This document shows, one piece after another, positions 17,629 to 26,468 of a DNA stretch of 64,000 bases; the first letter of the stretch is position 1; each line of letters starts with the position of its first letter. The stretch covers positions 124,001 through 188,000 of the forward strand of contig JAWKNK010000003.1 in NCBI GenBank assembly GCA_041391745.1. Direction: 5' to 3'. The position numbers and the translations under genes were made by a program. A model generated the notes under the pieces. The model did no database searches. It had not been told where the DNA came from and was given only the letters and a program-made list of their open reading frames with translations. Source of the DNA: JAIXWP01 sp041391745 (GTDB lineage: Bacteria > Bacteroidota > Bacteroidia > Flavobacteriales_D > Sanyastnellaceae).

Positions 17629-19226
17629 TTTTGAATAATTACGTGAATGGTTTTTACTTCATCATTCATTCTCACTGAACACAAGTATTGCCCCGAAGCC
17701 CAGTCAGAAGGAACGGTCCAAAGATATTGATGTTTCCCGTTTGGAAGCTGACCCAAATCACTTACAGCAACTATTTTTCCTTCAGCATTTGTCCATGTTA
17801 CTTCGACTTTAGCAGAACGCAACATAGAAAATTCTATTTGAATATCATCCGTTGTAGGGTTTGGAAATAATCTGAATTGAACAGGGTCTGAAGAAGCAGC
17901 TATTTCAACACTTTCCGTTATTCCTGCTGTAATGTAAACTTCATAAATTTTTGTACTCGCCCAACTTTCTACCCCTGTATTGATCCAAAAAATATTTGCT
18001 TCAGAACTTTCAATTCCGCCCAAAATATATCCGACTAGAGTTGGTGTGCTCGTCAAGGCGTCAAAGTTTAATACACCATTTGCCAACCATAACGCCTCAT
18101 TATTTACAGGTAAAAATTCTGCACTTGCTCCGAGATAAGCAGGCATTTGCCCTACTAAAAACTCGCTAAATTCATTCGAGCTGTTTCTTTCTACAGCAGA
18201 AATGTTTTTTGAAAAAGGAACATTGACATCATTCACCAAGTTACCAGTTTCATCATAATAATATTGAGAAATTCCGCCAAAGAAAATATGTGCTGACTGA
18301 TTATTTGAAGCGCTATACATCGCCATACTCGCCGTATGATACTGGTTGAGGTATTGCGAAAAATTGGGTATTGTACTTACTGTATTTTCATTGTCTATTT
18401 CTACACAATCGAGATAAGGTAAATCAGCAGTTGCCTGGAATACACCGCTGAACAAAATCAAATCGTTTTCACCGTTTGGATCAACAGATGCAAGAAGGTT
18501 ATAATCTCTTCTGTGCAGTAGGTCAGCATCTACAAAACTTTCATAATTAGCAATAGAATAAACTCCATCCACTTCTTCTATTGTAAAGCTCTTAATCGCT
18601 GAGGTATAGGCCTGAGTGAACGTTGGGTTGTTCATTGGGTTGTAATTCCCATCAAAACGATGACCACCTACGAGAACAAGCTTATTATTGATACTTTCTA
18701 AATGACCTCCACATACTGCTAGGTTTTGATTAGTCAATTGCTGTATAAAAGGTGAAACATCGTCACCATTCATAATTGCATCAATCGTTTCCTCTACTTC
18801 AATGACAAGAACATTAGGGAATGTTACTTTGCCCGCTGTTGGGGTATTGTAGCCATATCCTCCCACACAAATCAACAGATTGTCCATTTGATAAAACTCC
18901 ATATTTGAAGATGACAATTGATCAGCTATCCCTTGGCTCAGTGCATTAAGATTTGCATTCCACGCTTCACCAGTAGTTGGATCAATTACATACATCACAG
19001 AGTTGTTGAATGCAGGGTCAAAACTCGCAAAAGGCTGACGTCTGTGAAGCCCGTCTGTTCTTCCTCCAGCAACTAAAAATTTGCTATCTGTTTTGGCCCA
19101 AACGAAACTTTGAAGCGCAGGCCAAACTTGATCTTGTTGGGATAAAGAAACCGTGTATTCAAATTGTGAAAAAAGCTGTCCAGTGAAAAGAGAGAAGACA
19201 GCCAAGCTTAGAAATATTTTCTTCAT
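17625..19226 (-). CDS. Kelch-like propeller protein with T9SS type A sorting domain (paralogue A)
   Basis: 533 residues. Signal peptide MKKIFLSLAVFSLFTGQLFS. The propeller body has blades FLVAGGRTDGLHRRQP, ICVGGYGYN, LAVCGGHLES, LVLVGGHRFDGNYNPM, LILFSGVFQ, IFFGGISQYY and GYILGGIESS. A type A sorting domain begins near FRLFPNPTTDD and ends KTIHVIIQK. The protein should be exported, moved across the outer membrane by T9SS and attached or released. It is first in a two-gene operon with its paralogue. Function is unknown; kelch folds usually bind glycans or proteins. Confidence 0.85.
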   Translation of the reverse strand: MKKIFLSLAVFSLFTGQLFSQFEYTVSLSQQDQVWPALQSFVWAKTDSKFLVAGGRTDGLHRRQPFASFDPAFNNSVMYVIDPTTGEAWNANLNALSQGIADQLSSSNMEFYQMDNLLICVGGYGYNTPTAGKVTFPNVLVIEVEETIDAIMNGDDVSPFIQQLTNQNLAVCGGHLESINNKLVLVGGHRFDGNYNPMNNPTFTQAYTSAIKSFTIEEVDGVYSIANYESFVDADLLHRRDYNLLASVDPNGENDLILFSGVFQATADLPYLDCVEIDNENTVSTIPNFSQYLNQYHTASMAMYSASNNQSAHIFFGGISQYYYDETGNLVNDVNVPFSKNISAVERNSSNEFSEFLVGQMPAYLGASAEFLPVNNEALWLANGVLNFDALTSTPTLVGYILGGIESSEANIFWINTGVESWASTKIYEVYITAGITESVEIAASSDPVQFRLFPNPTTDDIQIEFSMLRSAKVEVTWTNAEGKIVAVSDLGQLPNGKHQYLWTVPSDWASGQYLCSVRMNDEVKTIHVIIQK

Positions 19227-19278
19227 GGCAGGAATAATTTTGAGTGCAAACTACTGCCACAAGCGATTAAGCCACGTG

Positions 19279-19307
19279 ATAAAAATCACACTAGATTTTA
19301 AAGTGAT
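19279..19307 (-). terminator. Weak intrinsic terminator after panC
   Basis: On the minus strand ATCAC and GTGAT form a 5-bp stem with a 13-nt AT-rich loop followed by TTTTTAT. It lies just after the panC stop; the stem is short. Confidence 0.4.
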
Positions 19308-19316
19308 GAAAATCAG

Positions 19317-20162
19317 TTAAAGACGAATATTATCTATCAACCTCACTCCTTCTACATAAGCTGCAACAACGGCGACGGGTTCAAACAGTTCATCCCAGTC
19401 GGGAACAGGTGCAAATGTTTTACTATCGATAATTTCCAGGTATTCAAGCTCAATCCCGTGTATGATATCGAATTGAGTGCGCCCATAATCTTCTAATTCA
19501 GCTGGAGCGAAATCCGATTTTTTTTCCTTCAAATCGAACAGAATCCTGCTAATATGTAGTGACAATTCTCTGCCTTGTGCGCTGAGACGCATGTTTCTAG
19601 AACTCATTGCCAAGCCGTCTTCTTCTCGTTTTGTAGGACACCCCTTGATTTCGATAGATGGCATCTCTTCTTTTACCAATCGTTGGATATGAGAAAGCTG
19701 TTGGAAATCCTTTTCACCAAAATAAGCCACATCTGGATCTACTATTTCGAAGAAGCGCTTTACAATAGTGAGTACGCCATCGAAATGGCCTGGACGAAAA
19801 TGGCCTTCCAAAGTGGACGATAAAATTCCGTAATCCCAGTGACCCTTTTCCAAGTTGGCGTACATTTCATCGACAGATGGAATAAACACTACATCGCATG
19901 CTGCATCAGCGAGCAAAGCGATGTCTTTGTCTTCCATTCGTGGGTACTTTTCGAGGTCAGCAGGGTTGTTGAATTGTGTTGGATTTACGAAAATAGAGGC
20001 TATTGTGAACCCAACTTCAGACTTTGCGGCTTCAATTAACGAAATATGGCCTTCGTGCAGGGCTCCCATAGTAGGTACAAAAGCAACACGCCTTCCTGAC
20101 GCCTTAACATCTAGAATACAGCTTCTTAACTCGGAAATAGTGGTAAATACTTGGGTCGCCAC
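19317..20162 (-). CDS. panC: Pantothenate synthetase (pantoate-beta-alanine ligase)
   Basis: Joins pantoate and beta-alanine with ATP to make pantothenate, the precursor of CoA. 281 residues, family length. FVPTMGALHEGHISLI (about 28-43) contains the HIGH-type ATP motif; later motifs are IFVNPTQFN, YFGEKDFQQL and LAMSSRN (KMSKS-like). The start is GTG at 20162, since no upstream in-frame ATG exists before the promoter region. It is divergent from the GT5-like gene, an arrangement I recall as common in Bacteroidota. Confidence 0.96.
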   Translation of the reverse strand: MATQVFTTISELRSCILDVKASGRRVAFVPTMGALHEGHISLIEAAKSEVGFTIASIFVNPTQFNNPADLEKYPRMEDKDIALLADAACDVVFIPSVDEMYANLEKGHWDYGILSSTLEGHFRPGHFDGVLTIVKRFFEIVDPDVAYFGEKDFQQLSHIQRLVKEEMPSIEIKGCPTKREEDGLAMSSRNMRLSAQGRELSLHISRILFDLKEKKSDFAPAELEDYGRTQFDIIHGIELEYLEIIDSKTFAPVPDWDELFEPVAVVAAYVEGVRLIDNIRL

Positions 20163-20190
20163 GGTTATTTTTTAATCAATATTAGGGCGC

Positions 20191-20238
20191 CAAAGCTAAT
20201 TGTTTGGATAATTCAAAAAGAATTTTTATATACCTTTG
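20191..20238. promoter_or_regulatory. Divergent promoter region between panC and the GT5-like gene
   Basis: Plus strand: TACCTTTG at 20231-20238 with TTTG at 20203-20206 (24-nt spacer, a little long). Minus strand: TAGCTTTG at 20198-20191, 29 nt before the panC GTG. The two sets interleave, so the promoters may compete. Confidence 0.5.
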
Positions 20239-20272
20239 CAGTCGGATTTTTTTGAAATCGACATTTTAGCCT

Positions 20273-21100
20273 ATGGAAAAAACAAGAGTTCTATTTGTGT
20301 CACAGGAAATTCTTCCGTTTTCACCAGAAAGTCTAACCGCTTCATTTAGCCGTCAAATTCCTCAGGCTGTTCATGAAAGAGGCAAGGAAACAAGAATCTT
20401 TATGCCTCGTTATGGAAAAATCAACGAGCGTCGCCACCAATTACATGAGGTAATCAGACTATCAGGAATGAATCTTATTGTAGATGATACTGACCATCCC
20501 CTAATTATTAAGGTGGCTAGTATTCCTCAAATAAGATTGCAGGTTTACTTTATTGATAACGAAGAATTTTTCCATAGAAAAGCCTATTTACACGACGATA
20601 ATGACACCCTTTTCGAAGACAACGATATGCGTATGATCTTCTTTACTAAGGGAGTATTAGAAACGGTGAAGAAGCTTGGATGGGCACCAGATATCATTCA
20701 CTGTCATGGTTGGTTTACATCGCTTATGCCATTGTACGTGAAAAAGCTTTACGGAGAAGATCCTCATTTTGCAGACACCAAAGTGGTGTATTCTACTTAC
20801 AATGAAGGCTTTGACGGAAAACTTGATAAAAATATCGGCAAGAAAGTAGCATTTGACAACTTTGAAGCGTCTGACTTAAGCAATCTGAAAGATCCTAGTC
20901 ACATCAACATGGTGAAGACTGCGATTCAACATTCAGATGGATTTATTATTGGACATGAAAATGCTGATGCTTCCCTTGAAAAGTACGCCAACGAAATGGA
21001 CGTTCCAGTTCTTCGCTCGTTCGAAGAAAACGATCCACTTATCTCAATTGATGAATTCTTTGATTCCGTACATGCGGGAAAGGACGTGCTCGTTGATTAA
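20273..21100 (+). CDS. GT5 (glycogen/starch synthase-like) N-terminal-domain protein
   Basis: 275 residues similar to the N-terminal Rossmann domain of glycogen synthase: VLFVSQEILPFSPES, then DIIHCHGWFTSLMPLYVKKL and VVYSTYNEGFDG. True GlgA proteins are about 480 residues with a second, nucleotide-binding domain, absent here. The KxGG substrate loop expected after the first strand is replaced by ESLTASFSRQIP. It is unlikely to make glycogen alone; a regulatory or binding role is inference. The next gene (DUF4270) starts 1 nt after its stop, so the two are probably co-translated. Confidence 0.82.
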   Translation: MEKTRVLFVSQEILPFSPESLTASFSRQIPQAVHERGKETRIFMPRYGKINERRHQLHEVIRLSGMNLIVDDTDHPLIIKVASIPQIRLQVYFIDNEEFFHRKAYLHDDNDTLFEDNDMRMIFFTKGVLETVKKLGWAPDIIHCHGWFTSLMPLYVKKLYGEDPHFADTKVVYSTYNEGFDGKLDKNIGKKVAFDNFEASDLSNLKDPSHINMVKTAIQHSDGFIIGHENADASLEKYANEMDVPVLRSFEENDPLISIDEFFDSVHAGKDVLVD

Positions 21101-21101
21101 T

Positions 21102-22433
21102 ATGCATTCACAAAACAATTTACCGAATAGCCTCAAGCAATTGGGGCTATTTGCCTTTTTTCTCGTTCTGTTTTTAGCTCAAGGCTGTAAGCGCCCAGAC
21201 ACTGGAATCGGCTCTGAAATATTGCCCGCTTCTGATTTTCTCGGAGCCTTTCAAACAGACACAGTCACAATTGTTCCAATCGTTGAAGTGGAAGATTCTA
21301 TTCGAACCAACAACCTGTCTTCTTCAATGCTTGGCAGATTTACGGATCCTCGCATAGGTCATACCGTTCAGGCTTCCATCTACTCTCAACTTAGACTATC
21401 TACTACGGCACCAACTTTTCCTGCCAACGCAGTAATTGACTCTGTGGTGATGGCTTTAGTATATACCGGAGAATACTACGGAACGCTTGGAGAACAAAAA
21501 TTCCATGTTTACGAACTCGCAGAAGATTTATACATAGATTCAGCTTACTACGGTAATCAACGCAAGCATGTATTATTTCAAGATCTGGTGAAGCCGGGCT
21601 TCGAAACGTTCAAACCAAACCCGGAAGATATTGTAGTGGTGGGAACAGATACTGTTATTCCACAATTGAGAATTCACTTGAACGACGACTTTGGTTACCA
21701 TTTGCTTCAGGCAAGTGAAACTGATCTCGCTAGTAATGAAAATTTCCTACAATATTTAAAAGGTATTTACATCACACCATATCAGACCAACTCAACTGGT
21801 ATCTTTAATTTCGATATGGTTGATTCAGACAGCAAATTGAATGTCTATTATCACTATGAAGATGAGAACGGAGAAGAGGTAAGTACGCGTTATGATTTCA
21901 GCATCAACTCTGAAACATCCTACTTTACAGAGATGTATCAGTTTTACAATAATTCTCTTCTATCTCCACTGGCAACAGGAGGAACAGTTAGCGGTGATCA
22001 GCTTTCCTATGTCCAATCAGGTGGTGGTATCAGAACTCGAGTAGACCTTCCTTTTTTGGACGATTTCAATGATTTTGATAATGTTTCGATGAACAGGGTT
22101 CAACTCATTGTTCCTTTTGAAGATGATCCGAAACTTCCTGCTCAATCATCCATGTTTTTGGTTTACAAAGACACTGAAGGTGAATACAGATTGTTGCCCG
22201 ACCAAACGTTTGGAACCATCAGCGGAACGGCAGATTACTCTGCGGATCATTACATATTCAACATTACACTTTACATTCAGAAAGTGCTTACTGGTGAAAT
22301 CACCAGTGAGGGATTGTATTTAATCAGCAGAACAGCTGGAGTTTCTGTAAACAGATCCATTTTGCATGGACCACATTACAGTGCGGACAACATCGATGAA
22401 AACATGCGATTGGTTGTCACTTTTTCTTATTAA
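21102..22433 (+). CDS. DUF4270 family lipoprotein
   Basis: 443 residues from ATG 21102, chosen because the longer frame upstream lies wholly inside the GT5-like gene and lacks a signal. The chosen start gives a lipoprotein signal with FLAQGC and the anchor at about Cys26. Mature features fit DUF4270: DTGIGSEILPASDF, SSSMLGRFTDPRIG, AVIDSVVMALVYTGEYYG and a C-terminal RLVVTFSY. These are outer-membrane lipoproteins of unknown role. It sits between the GT5-like gene and glmS. Confidence 0.86.
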   Translation: MHSQNNLPNSLKQLGLFAFFLVLFLAQGCKRPDTGIGSEILPASDFLGAFQTDTVTIVPIVEVEDSIRTNNLSSSMLGRFTDPRIGHTVQASIYSQLRLSTTAPTFPANAVIDSVVMALVYTGEYYGTLGEQKFHVYELAEDLYIDSAYYGNQRKHVLFQDLVKPGFETFKPNPEDIVVVGTDTVIPQLRIHLNDDFGYHLLQASETDLASNENFLQYLKGIYITPYQTNSTGIFNFDMVDSDSKLNVYYHYEDENGEEVSTRYDFSINSETSYFTEMYQFYNNSLLSPLATGGTVSGDQLSYVQSGGGIRTRVDLPFLDDFNDFDNVSMNRVQLIVPFEDDPKLPAQSSMFLVYKDTEGEYRLLPDQTFGTISGTADYSADHYIFNITLYIQKVLTGEITSEGLYLISRTAGVSVNRSILHGPHYSADNIDENMRLVVTFSY

Positions 22434-22462
22434 TTTGGCTATACAATTAAAACGATAAAAAA

Positions 22463-24307
22463 ATGTGCGGAATTGTAGGATATCTGGGCAACGGTGATGC
22501 TTATCCGGTTCTGATAAAAGGTCTGAAAAGACTAGAATATAGAGGGTATGACAGTGCGGGAGTGGCCATTTTGGAAAATGGAGACTTGAACCTTTTCAAG
22601 TGTAAAGGAAAAGTAGTAGATCTAGAAAATATCGTAGACGATCAGTCTAAAACTGGAGGAATTGGAATTGGGCATACGCGATGGGCTACCCACGGTGTGC
22701 CAAATGATGCAAATGCTCACCCACACCTTTCAGGTGATAAAAAGTTGGCTTTGATTCACAATGGAATCATTGAAAACTATGCTTCAATTAAAGCCACACT
22801 AGAAAGTCAAGGACACGTTTTTTTGAGTGATACCGATACAGAAGTATTGGTTCATTTTATTGAAGATGTACGAAACAAAACGAATGTTCCATTATTCGAA
22901 GCAGTTCGTGTTGCACTCTCAGAGGTGCATGGTGCGTACGCTATTGTGGTTATTGATAAAGACAATCCAAATCAGTTGATTGTAGCGAAAAAATCATCAC
23001 CACTTGTAATTGGAATTGGCAAGGACGACGAGTATTACGTAGCATCTGATGCGACACCAATCATTGAATACACCAACAACGTAGTGTATTTGGAAGATGA
23101 AGAGGTGGCCTTAATCGATAGAAAGCAAGGTTTAAAAATCGTTACGATTCAGAATCAGAAAAAAACACCTTACATCCAAGAGTTGGAGATGAAGCTTGAG
23201 GCGATTGAGAAGGGTGGTTATGATTCTTTTATGTTGAAAGAAATTCACGAACAACCTCGTTCGATTCGCGATACATTTAGAGGAAGAATCAATCTTCAAA
23301 ATGGATTCATTAAGATGCGCGGGATTGATGACCACAGAGAAAAATGGACATCAGCAAAACGTATTTTAATTGTTGGTTGTGGCACTTCATGGCATGCCGG
23401 GCTCGTAGCAGAATATTTGTTTGAAGAGTTTGCTCGCGTGCCAGTAGAAGTAGAATATGCAAGTGAATTTAGGTACCGTAATCCGGTAATCAATCCTGAC
23501 GATATAGTCATTGCCATCTCTCAAAGTGGTGAGACAGCAGATACTTTGGCAGCAATTGAAATGGCCAAAGAGCGTGGTGCATTTATTTTCGGTGTATGCA
23601 ATGTCGTTGGTAGCAGCATTTCGCGTGCAACACACAGCGGAGCGTATACACATGCTGGACCTGAAATTGGTGTTGCATCCACTAAAGCATTTACAGCTCA
23701 AGTTACGGTATTGTACCAATTAGCCCTTGCATTAGCTCAAGTAAAAGAGACACTTCCACAAGACCGCATCAATCGTTTGATGGCCGAGTTGAACAGCGTA
23801 CCAGACAAGGTTGAAGAAGTGCTTAAGACCAATAGCATAATCGAAACGATAGCAGAGATTTATAAAGACTCGCGCAATGCCCTATACTTAGGTAGAGGAT
23901 ATTCCTTCCCTGTGGCTTTGGAAGGTGCTTTGAAACTAAAAGAAATTTCATACATCCACGCTGAAGGTTATCCTGCTGCTGAGATGAAGCATGGACCAAT
24001 TGCGCTTATCGACGAAGAAATGCCTGTATTTGTGATTGCCACACAGGGTCAATCTTATGAGAAAGTAGTGAGCAATATTCAAGAAGTGAAGGCAAGAAAG
24101 GGCAAAATCATTTCCATCATCACAGCTGGTGATAAAGTGGTAAAAGACCTTTCTGATCACGTGATTGAAATCCCGAAGACCGATGACAGCTTAGTGCCAT
24201 TGGTTTCTGTGGTGCCATTGCAATTGTTGTCATATCATGTGGCAGTAATGCGTGGTTGTAATGTAGACCAGCCACGTAACTTGGCGAAGAGTGTGACAGT
24301 AGAGTAA
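22463..24307 (+). CDS. glmS: Glutamine-fructose-6-phosphate aminotransferase (isomerizing)
   Basis: Makes glucosamine-6-phosphate from fructose-6-phosphate and glutamine, the first step to UDP-GlcNAc for wall and LPS. 614 residues. The N-terminal Cys after Met (MCGIVGYLG) is the glutaminase nucleophile; HTRWATHG and HNGIIENY complete that domain. Two SIS domains follow (GCGTSWHAG, SQSGETADTLAA, EIGVASTKAF, LGRGYSFPVALEGALKLKE) and the end LAKSVTVE is the conserved active-site tail. It starts 29 nt after the DUF4270 gene. No glmS ribozyme is seen upstream. Confidence 0.97.
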   Translation: MCGIVGYLGNGDAYPVLIKGLKRLEYRGYDSAGVAILENGDLNLFKCKGKVVDLENIVDDQSKTGGIGIGHTRWATHGVPNDANAHPHLSGDKKLALIHNGIIENYASIKATLESQGHVFLSDTDTEVLVHFIEDVRNKTNVPLFEAVRVALSEVHGAYAIVVIDKDNPNQLIVAKKSSPLVIGIGKDDEYYVASDATPIIEYTNNVVYLEDEEVALIDRKQGLKIVTIQNQKKTPYIQELEMKLEAIEKGGYDSFMLKEIHEQPRSIRDTFRGRINLQNGFIKMRGIDDHREKWTSAKRILIVGCGTSWHAGLVAEYLFEEFARVPVEVEYASEFRYRNPVINPDDIVIAISQSGETADTLAAIEMAKERGAFIFGVCNVVGSSISRATHSGAYTHAGPEIGVASTKAFTAQVTVLYQLALALAQVKETLPQDRINRLMAELNSVPDKVEEVLKTNSIIETIAEIYKDSRNALYLGRGYSFPVALEGALKLKEISYIHAEGYPAAEMKHGPIALIDEEMPVFVIATQGQSYEKVVSNIQEVKARKGKIISIITAGDKVVKDLSDHVIEIPKTDDSLVPLVSVVPLQLLSYHVAVMRGCNVDQPRNLAKSVTVE

Positions 24308-24453
24308 TCTTTTGAAAAATAAAGGATTGCCTCGTAGTTGTTTTTTGGAATCAATAAAAATTGCATTCCCAAGCCATGTTTCTAATTTTTTGGTATCGAA
24401 ATTGATAATCGCGTGTCGCCTAAAAAAGATGCTATATCGCACAACTATATATG

Positions 24454-24483
24454 TTGGTCGAAAATAAAAATCTTATACATTTG
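24454..24483 (+). promoter_or_regulatory. Strong promoter of the outer-membrane barrel gene
   Basis: TTG at 24454-24456 and TACATTTG at 24476-24483 with a 19-nt spacer: a full match to the Bacteroidota consensus. Expected start of transcription about 24488. Confidence 0.7.
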
Positions 24484-24488
24484 GGCGG

Positions 24489-24506
24489 TCGGTGGAATTC
24501 TACCGA
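24489..24506 (+). promoter_or_regulatory. Hairpin at the 5' end of the barrel mRNA
   Basis: TCGGTGG pairs with CTACCGA (7 bp, one G-U) around an AATT loop. It starts at the predicted transcription start, so it would cap the mRNA and may slow its decay, as the ompA 5' stem-loop does in E. coli. The role is inference. Confidence 0.45.
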
Positions 24507-24611
24507 TGCAGTAATTAACACACGAAAGTTAGAAAACCCGTAAAAACCCCTAGAAATCAGATTAAAAAATTGCACAATCTTGCAATATCATAACCCAAAA
24601 ACTCAACATTT

Positions 24612-25436
24612 ATGAAAAAGAAAATTTTCTTTATTGCTTTGGCTTTGACAGCGACGACATCAATGTTCGCTCAAAAGCAGACTGGAGATGAGAAGAACCT
24701 AGAAGTTCAGTTCGCTCCACTTGGCGGTAGCCCAGTATCTATTTCTGGTATCCGTTTCCGTATGTTCAACAGTGAAAACACTGCAATCCGTATCGGTTTG
24801 AACATCGGTGGTTCTACAACTACTACTGTAAATTCACAGCCAACTGAAAGAACTAGTGGTTCTGGTTCTATCGTTAGCGTTCCTGAGCTTTACGACACAG
24901 ACAAGTCTTCTACAATCGCACTTCGTGTAGGTTACGAAAAGCACTTTGACGGAACAGATCGTCTTTCTCCTTACATCGGAGCTGATCTTTCTTTCGGTAT
25001 CGGTCGTTCATCATTCGAGCGTGAGTACTTCGGTCCTAACACAGCTGATCAATTGAACAACAACGATGTTGCTAACTTCTCTACATGGACAATGACTCGT
25101 AAAGAAGGTTCTACTATGTTCGGTATCAATGCTGTAGCAGGTTTTGACTTCTACTTCACTGACGCTCTTTACTTTGGTGCTGAAATCGGATTCGGTTTCC
25201 AGTCTAACAAGTTGAAGGATGTTGAAGTTGAAGTTTCTGACGAGTCTGCTTACATCTATGCAGAAGCTGATAACGATTTCAGCGATTTCAGCGATGTAGC
25301 TACTTTCGATCTAGTAAACGGTAACACTGTAGTTAAATACAACACTATCATCGGTGACGGTTCTGGTGATTACAAGACTTTCAACTGGGGTCCTGTTTTC
25401 CAACCAACTCTTCGTCTTGGATGGTTGTTTAACTAA
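24612..25436 (+). CDS. Outer-membrane beta-barrel protein, probably abundant
   Basis: 274 residues with signal peptide MKKKIFFIALALTATTSMFA. Alternating strands (AIRIGLNIGGSTTTTV, IALRVGYEKHFDG, LSPYIGADLSFGIGRSSF, AVAGFDFYFTDALYFGAEIG) and the end PTLRLGWLFN, with terminal aromatic-rich strand, indicate an outer-membrane barrel. Codon use is strikingly biased to AAC, TTC, ATC, CGT and TCT compared with its neighbours, which together with the strong promoter, 5' hairpin and strong terminator suggests high expression. It resembles the barrel at 15050-15907. Function is unknown beyond the fold. Confidence 0.82.
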   Translation: MKKKIFFIALALTATTSMFAQKQTGDEKNLEVQFAPLGGSPVSISGIRFRMFNSENTAIRIGLNIGGSTTTTVNSQPTERTSGSGSIVSVPELYDTDKSSTIALRVGYEKHFDGTDRLSPYIGADLSFGIGRSSFEREYFGPNTADQLNNNDVANFSTWTMTRKEGSTMFGINAVAGFDFYFTDALYFGAEIGFGFQSNKLKDVEVEVSDESAYIYAEADNDFSDFSDVATFDLVNGNTVVKYNTIIGDGSGDYKTFNWGPVFQPTLRLGWLFN

Positions 25437-25451
25437 GATATAATTGGAATT

Positions 25452-25487
25452 TAGGCTACTAATAATTACATTAGTAGCCTATTTTTT
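25452..25487 (+). terminator. Strong intrinsic terminator after the barrel gene
   Basis: TAGGCTACTAAT pairs perfectly with ATTAGTAGCCTA (12 bp, 6-nt loop), followed by TTTTTT. Confidence 0.9.
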
Positions 25488-25510
25488 ATACACTTATAAA
25501 ATTATTACCG

Positions 25511-26398
25511 ATGAACTACAAAGTTTTAGCATTAGGGCTTGCGTCAGGAATTGGAGCAATGCTATTTACCTCGTGCCAGAAGGATGAAGTAACAACAGGT
25601 GCAACATACACTGCTGTAACTCCAAAAACCGTTACCCTTTCAGAACAACAGCAGCGTACTGTTGAGACTGCGGTTTCTCGTGTTCCAAAACTTCGTTTGT
25701 ACAACTCAGTTCAGAACAAATTCATCGACGTAAACGTTGGTAGCAGAGACTTCGTTTTTGCTGACCCAGATGACGGATTCAGTTTCACAGACCCAGACCA
25801 AAATGGTATGATGGTTTATGCTGACGGAGACGTTACTTACTTCGTTTATGATGTTGGAATAGGAGTAGCTGGCCAAGGTGGCGGTGGAATCGTTGTTGCA
25901 GGTAACACTGCTCTAAACATGGATTACACTGTATGTGTTAGCCTTGAAGAAGTTGCTAATGGTGACGGTATGACAGATCTATTCGACACTGGCTTTGGCT
26001 GGAGCGAATTTGGTGCTGTTATCGGAATCTCTGGTGATTTCAATGCACTTGCTGACGCTGATTATGGCTCAGACGATTTTGATCCTTTCGATTACCTTTA
26101 TGGATATGCTGCTTACTACGTTCTTTCTGACGATCTAAGCGGTTCTCACGAAGTATTCGATTGGTTGGAGTCTACTGGCGAGGAAGATTTCGATGATTTC
26201 GCAACTTCATTCGTTATGGACTTCCAAAACATGTCACTTTATTTCGCTACTGACGGTACTGTAAACGTATCTGGCGGAATGATGACATTCAACGGTGAGT
26301 ACCTTGCTATCGAAGATCTATTCTTAGATTTCTTTGATGACAATGCTGATCCTTCTTTCAGTGTTGTTTCTGGATACGGAAGCATGGGTTGTAACTAA
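25511..26398 (+). CDS. Acidic lipoprotein of unknown function
   Basis: 295 residues. The lipoprotein signal ends MLFTSC (anchor Cys22). The mature protein is very acidic, with runs such as FADPDDGFSFTDPDQNG and DADYGSDDFDPFDYLYGY, and few basic residues after about residue 80. No known domain was recognised. Codon use resembles the upstream barrel gene (TTC, AAC, GAC, CGT), again hinting at high expression. It lies between two strong terminators and so is a monocistronic unit; its own promoter is not obvious. Confidence 0.75.
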   Translation: MNYKVLALGLASGIGAMLFTSCQKDEVTTGATYTAVTPKTVTLSEQQQRTVETAVSRVPKLRLYNSVQNKFIDVNVGSRDFVFADPDDGFSFTDPDQNGMMVYADGDVTYFVYDVGIGVAGQGGGGIVVAGNTALNMDYTVCVSLEEVANGDGMTDLFDTGFGWSEFGAVIGISGDFNALADADYGSDDFDPFDYLYGYAAYYVLSDDLSGSHEVFDWLESTGEEDFDDFATSFVMDFQNMSLYFATDGTVNVSGGMMTFNGEYLAIEDLFLDFFDDNADPSFSVVSGYGSMGCN

Positions 26399-26418
26399 TA
26401 TTCTTACACACCATAAAG

Positions 26419-26450
26419 AAAACCTCTTGCATTTCGCAAGAGGTTTTTTT
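26419..26450 (+). terminator. Intrinsic terminator after the acidic lipoprotein gene
   Basis: AACCTCTTGC pairs with GCAAGAGGTT (10 bp perfect, loop ATTTC, extended by A-T pairs), followed by a T-run. Confidence 0.9.
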
Positions 26451-26456
26451 ATGCAC

Positions 26457-26464
26457 TAATTTCG
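26457..26464 (+). promoter_or_regulatory. -7 box directly before the DUF502 gene
   Basis: TAATTTCG (one mismatch to TAnnTTTG) ends 4 nt before the ATG at 26469. No convincing -33 box is seen at the right distance. Confidence 0.35.
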
Positions 26465-26468
26465 CCTC

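Larger units (their letters stand above)
24308..24611. other. Intergenic region with promoter and 5'-leader hairpin
   Basis: 304 nt without a coding frame. The first 145 nt show no clear terminator or repeat. The rest holds the promoter at 24454-24483 and a roughly 120-nt leader that begins with a stable hairpin. Confidence 0.6.

Noticed and set aside
20937..21101. N-terminal extension of the DUF4270 frame back into the GT5-like gene
   Set aside because: The extension overlaps a conserved gene completely, has no signal peptide, and ATG 21102 gives a proper lipobox.
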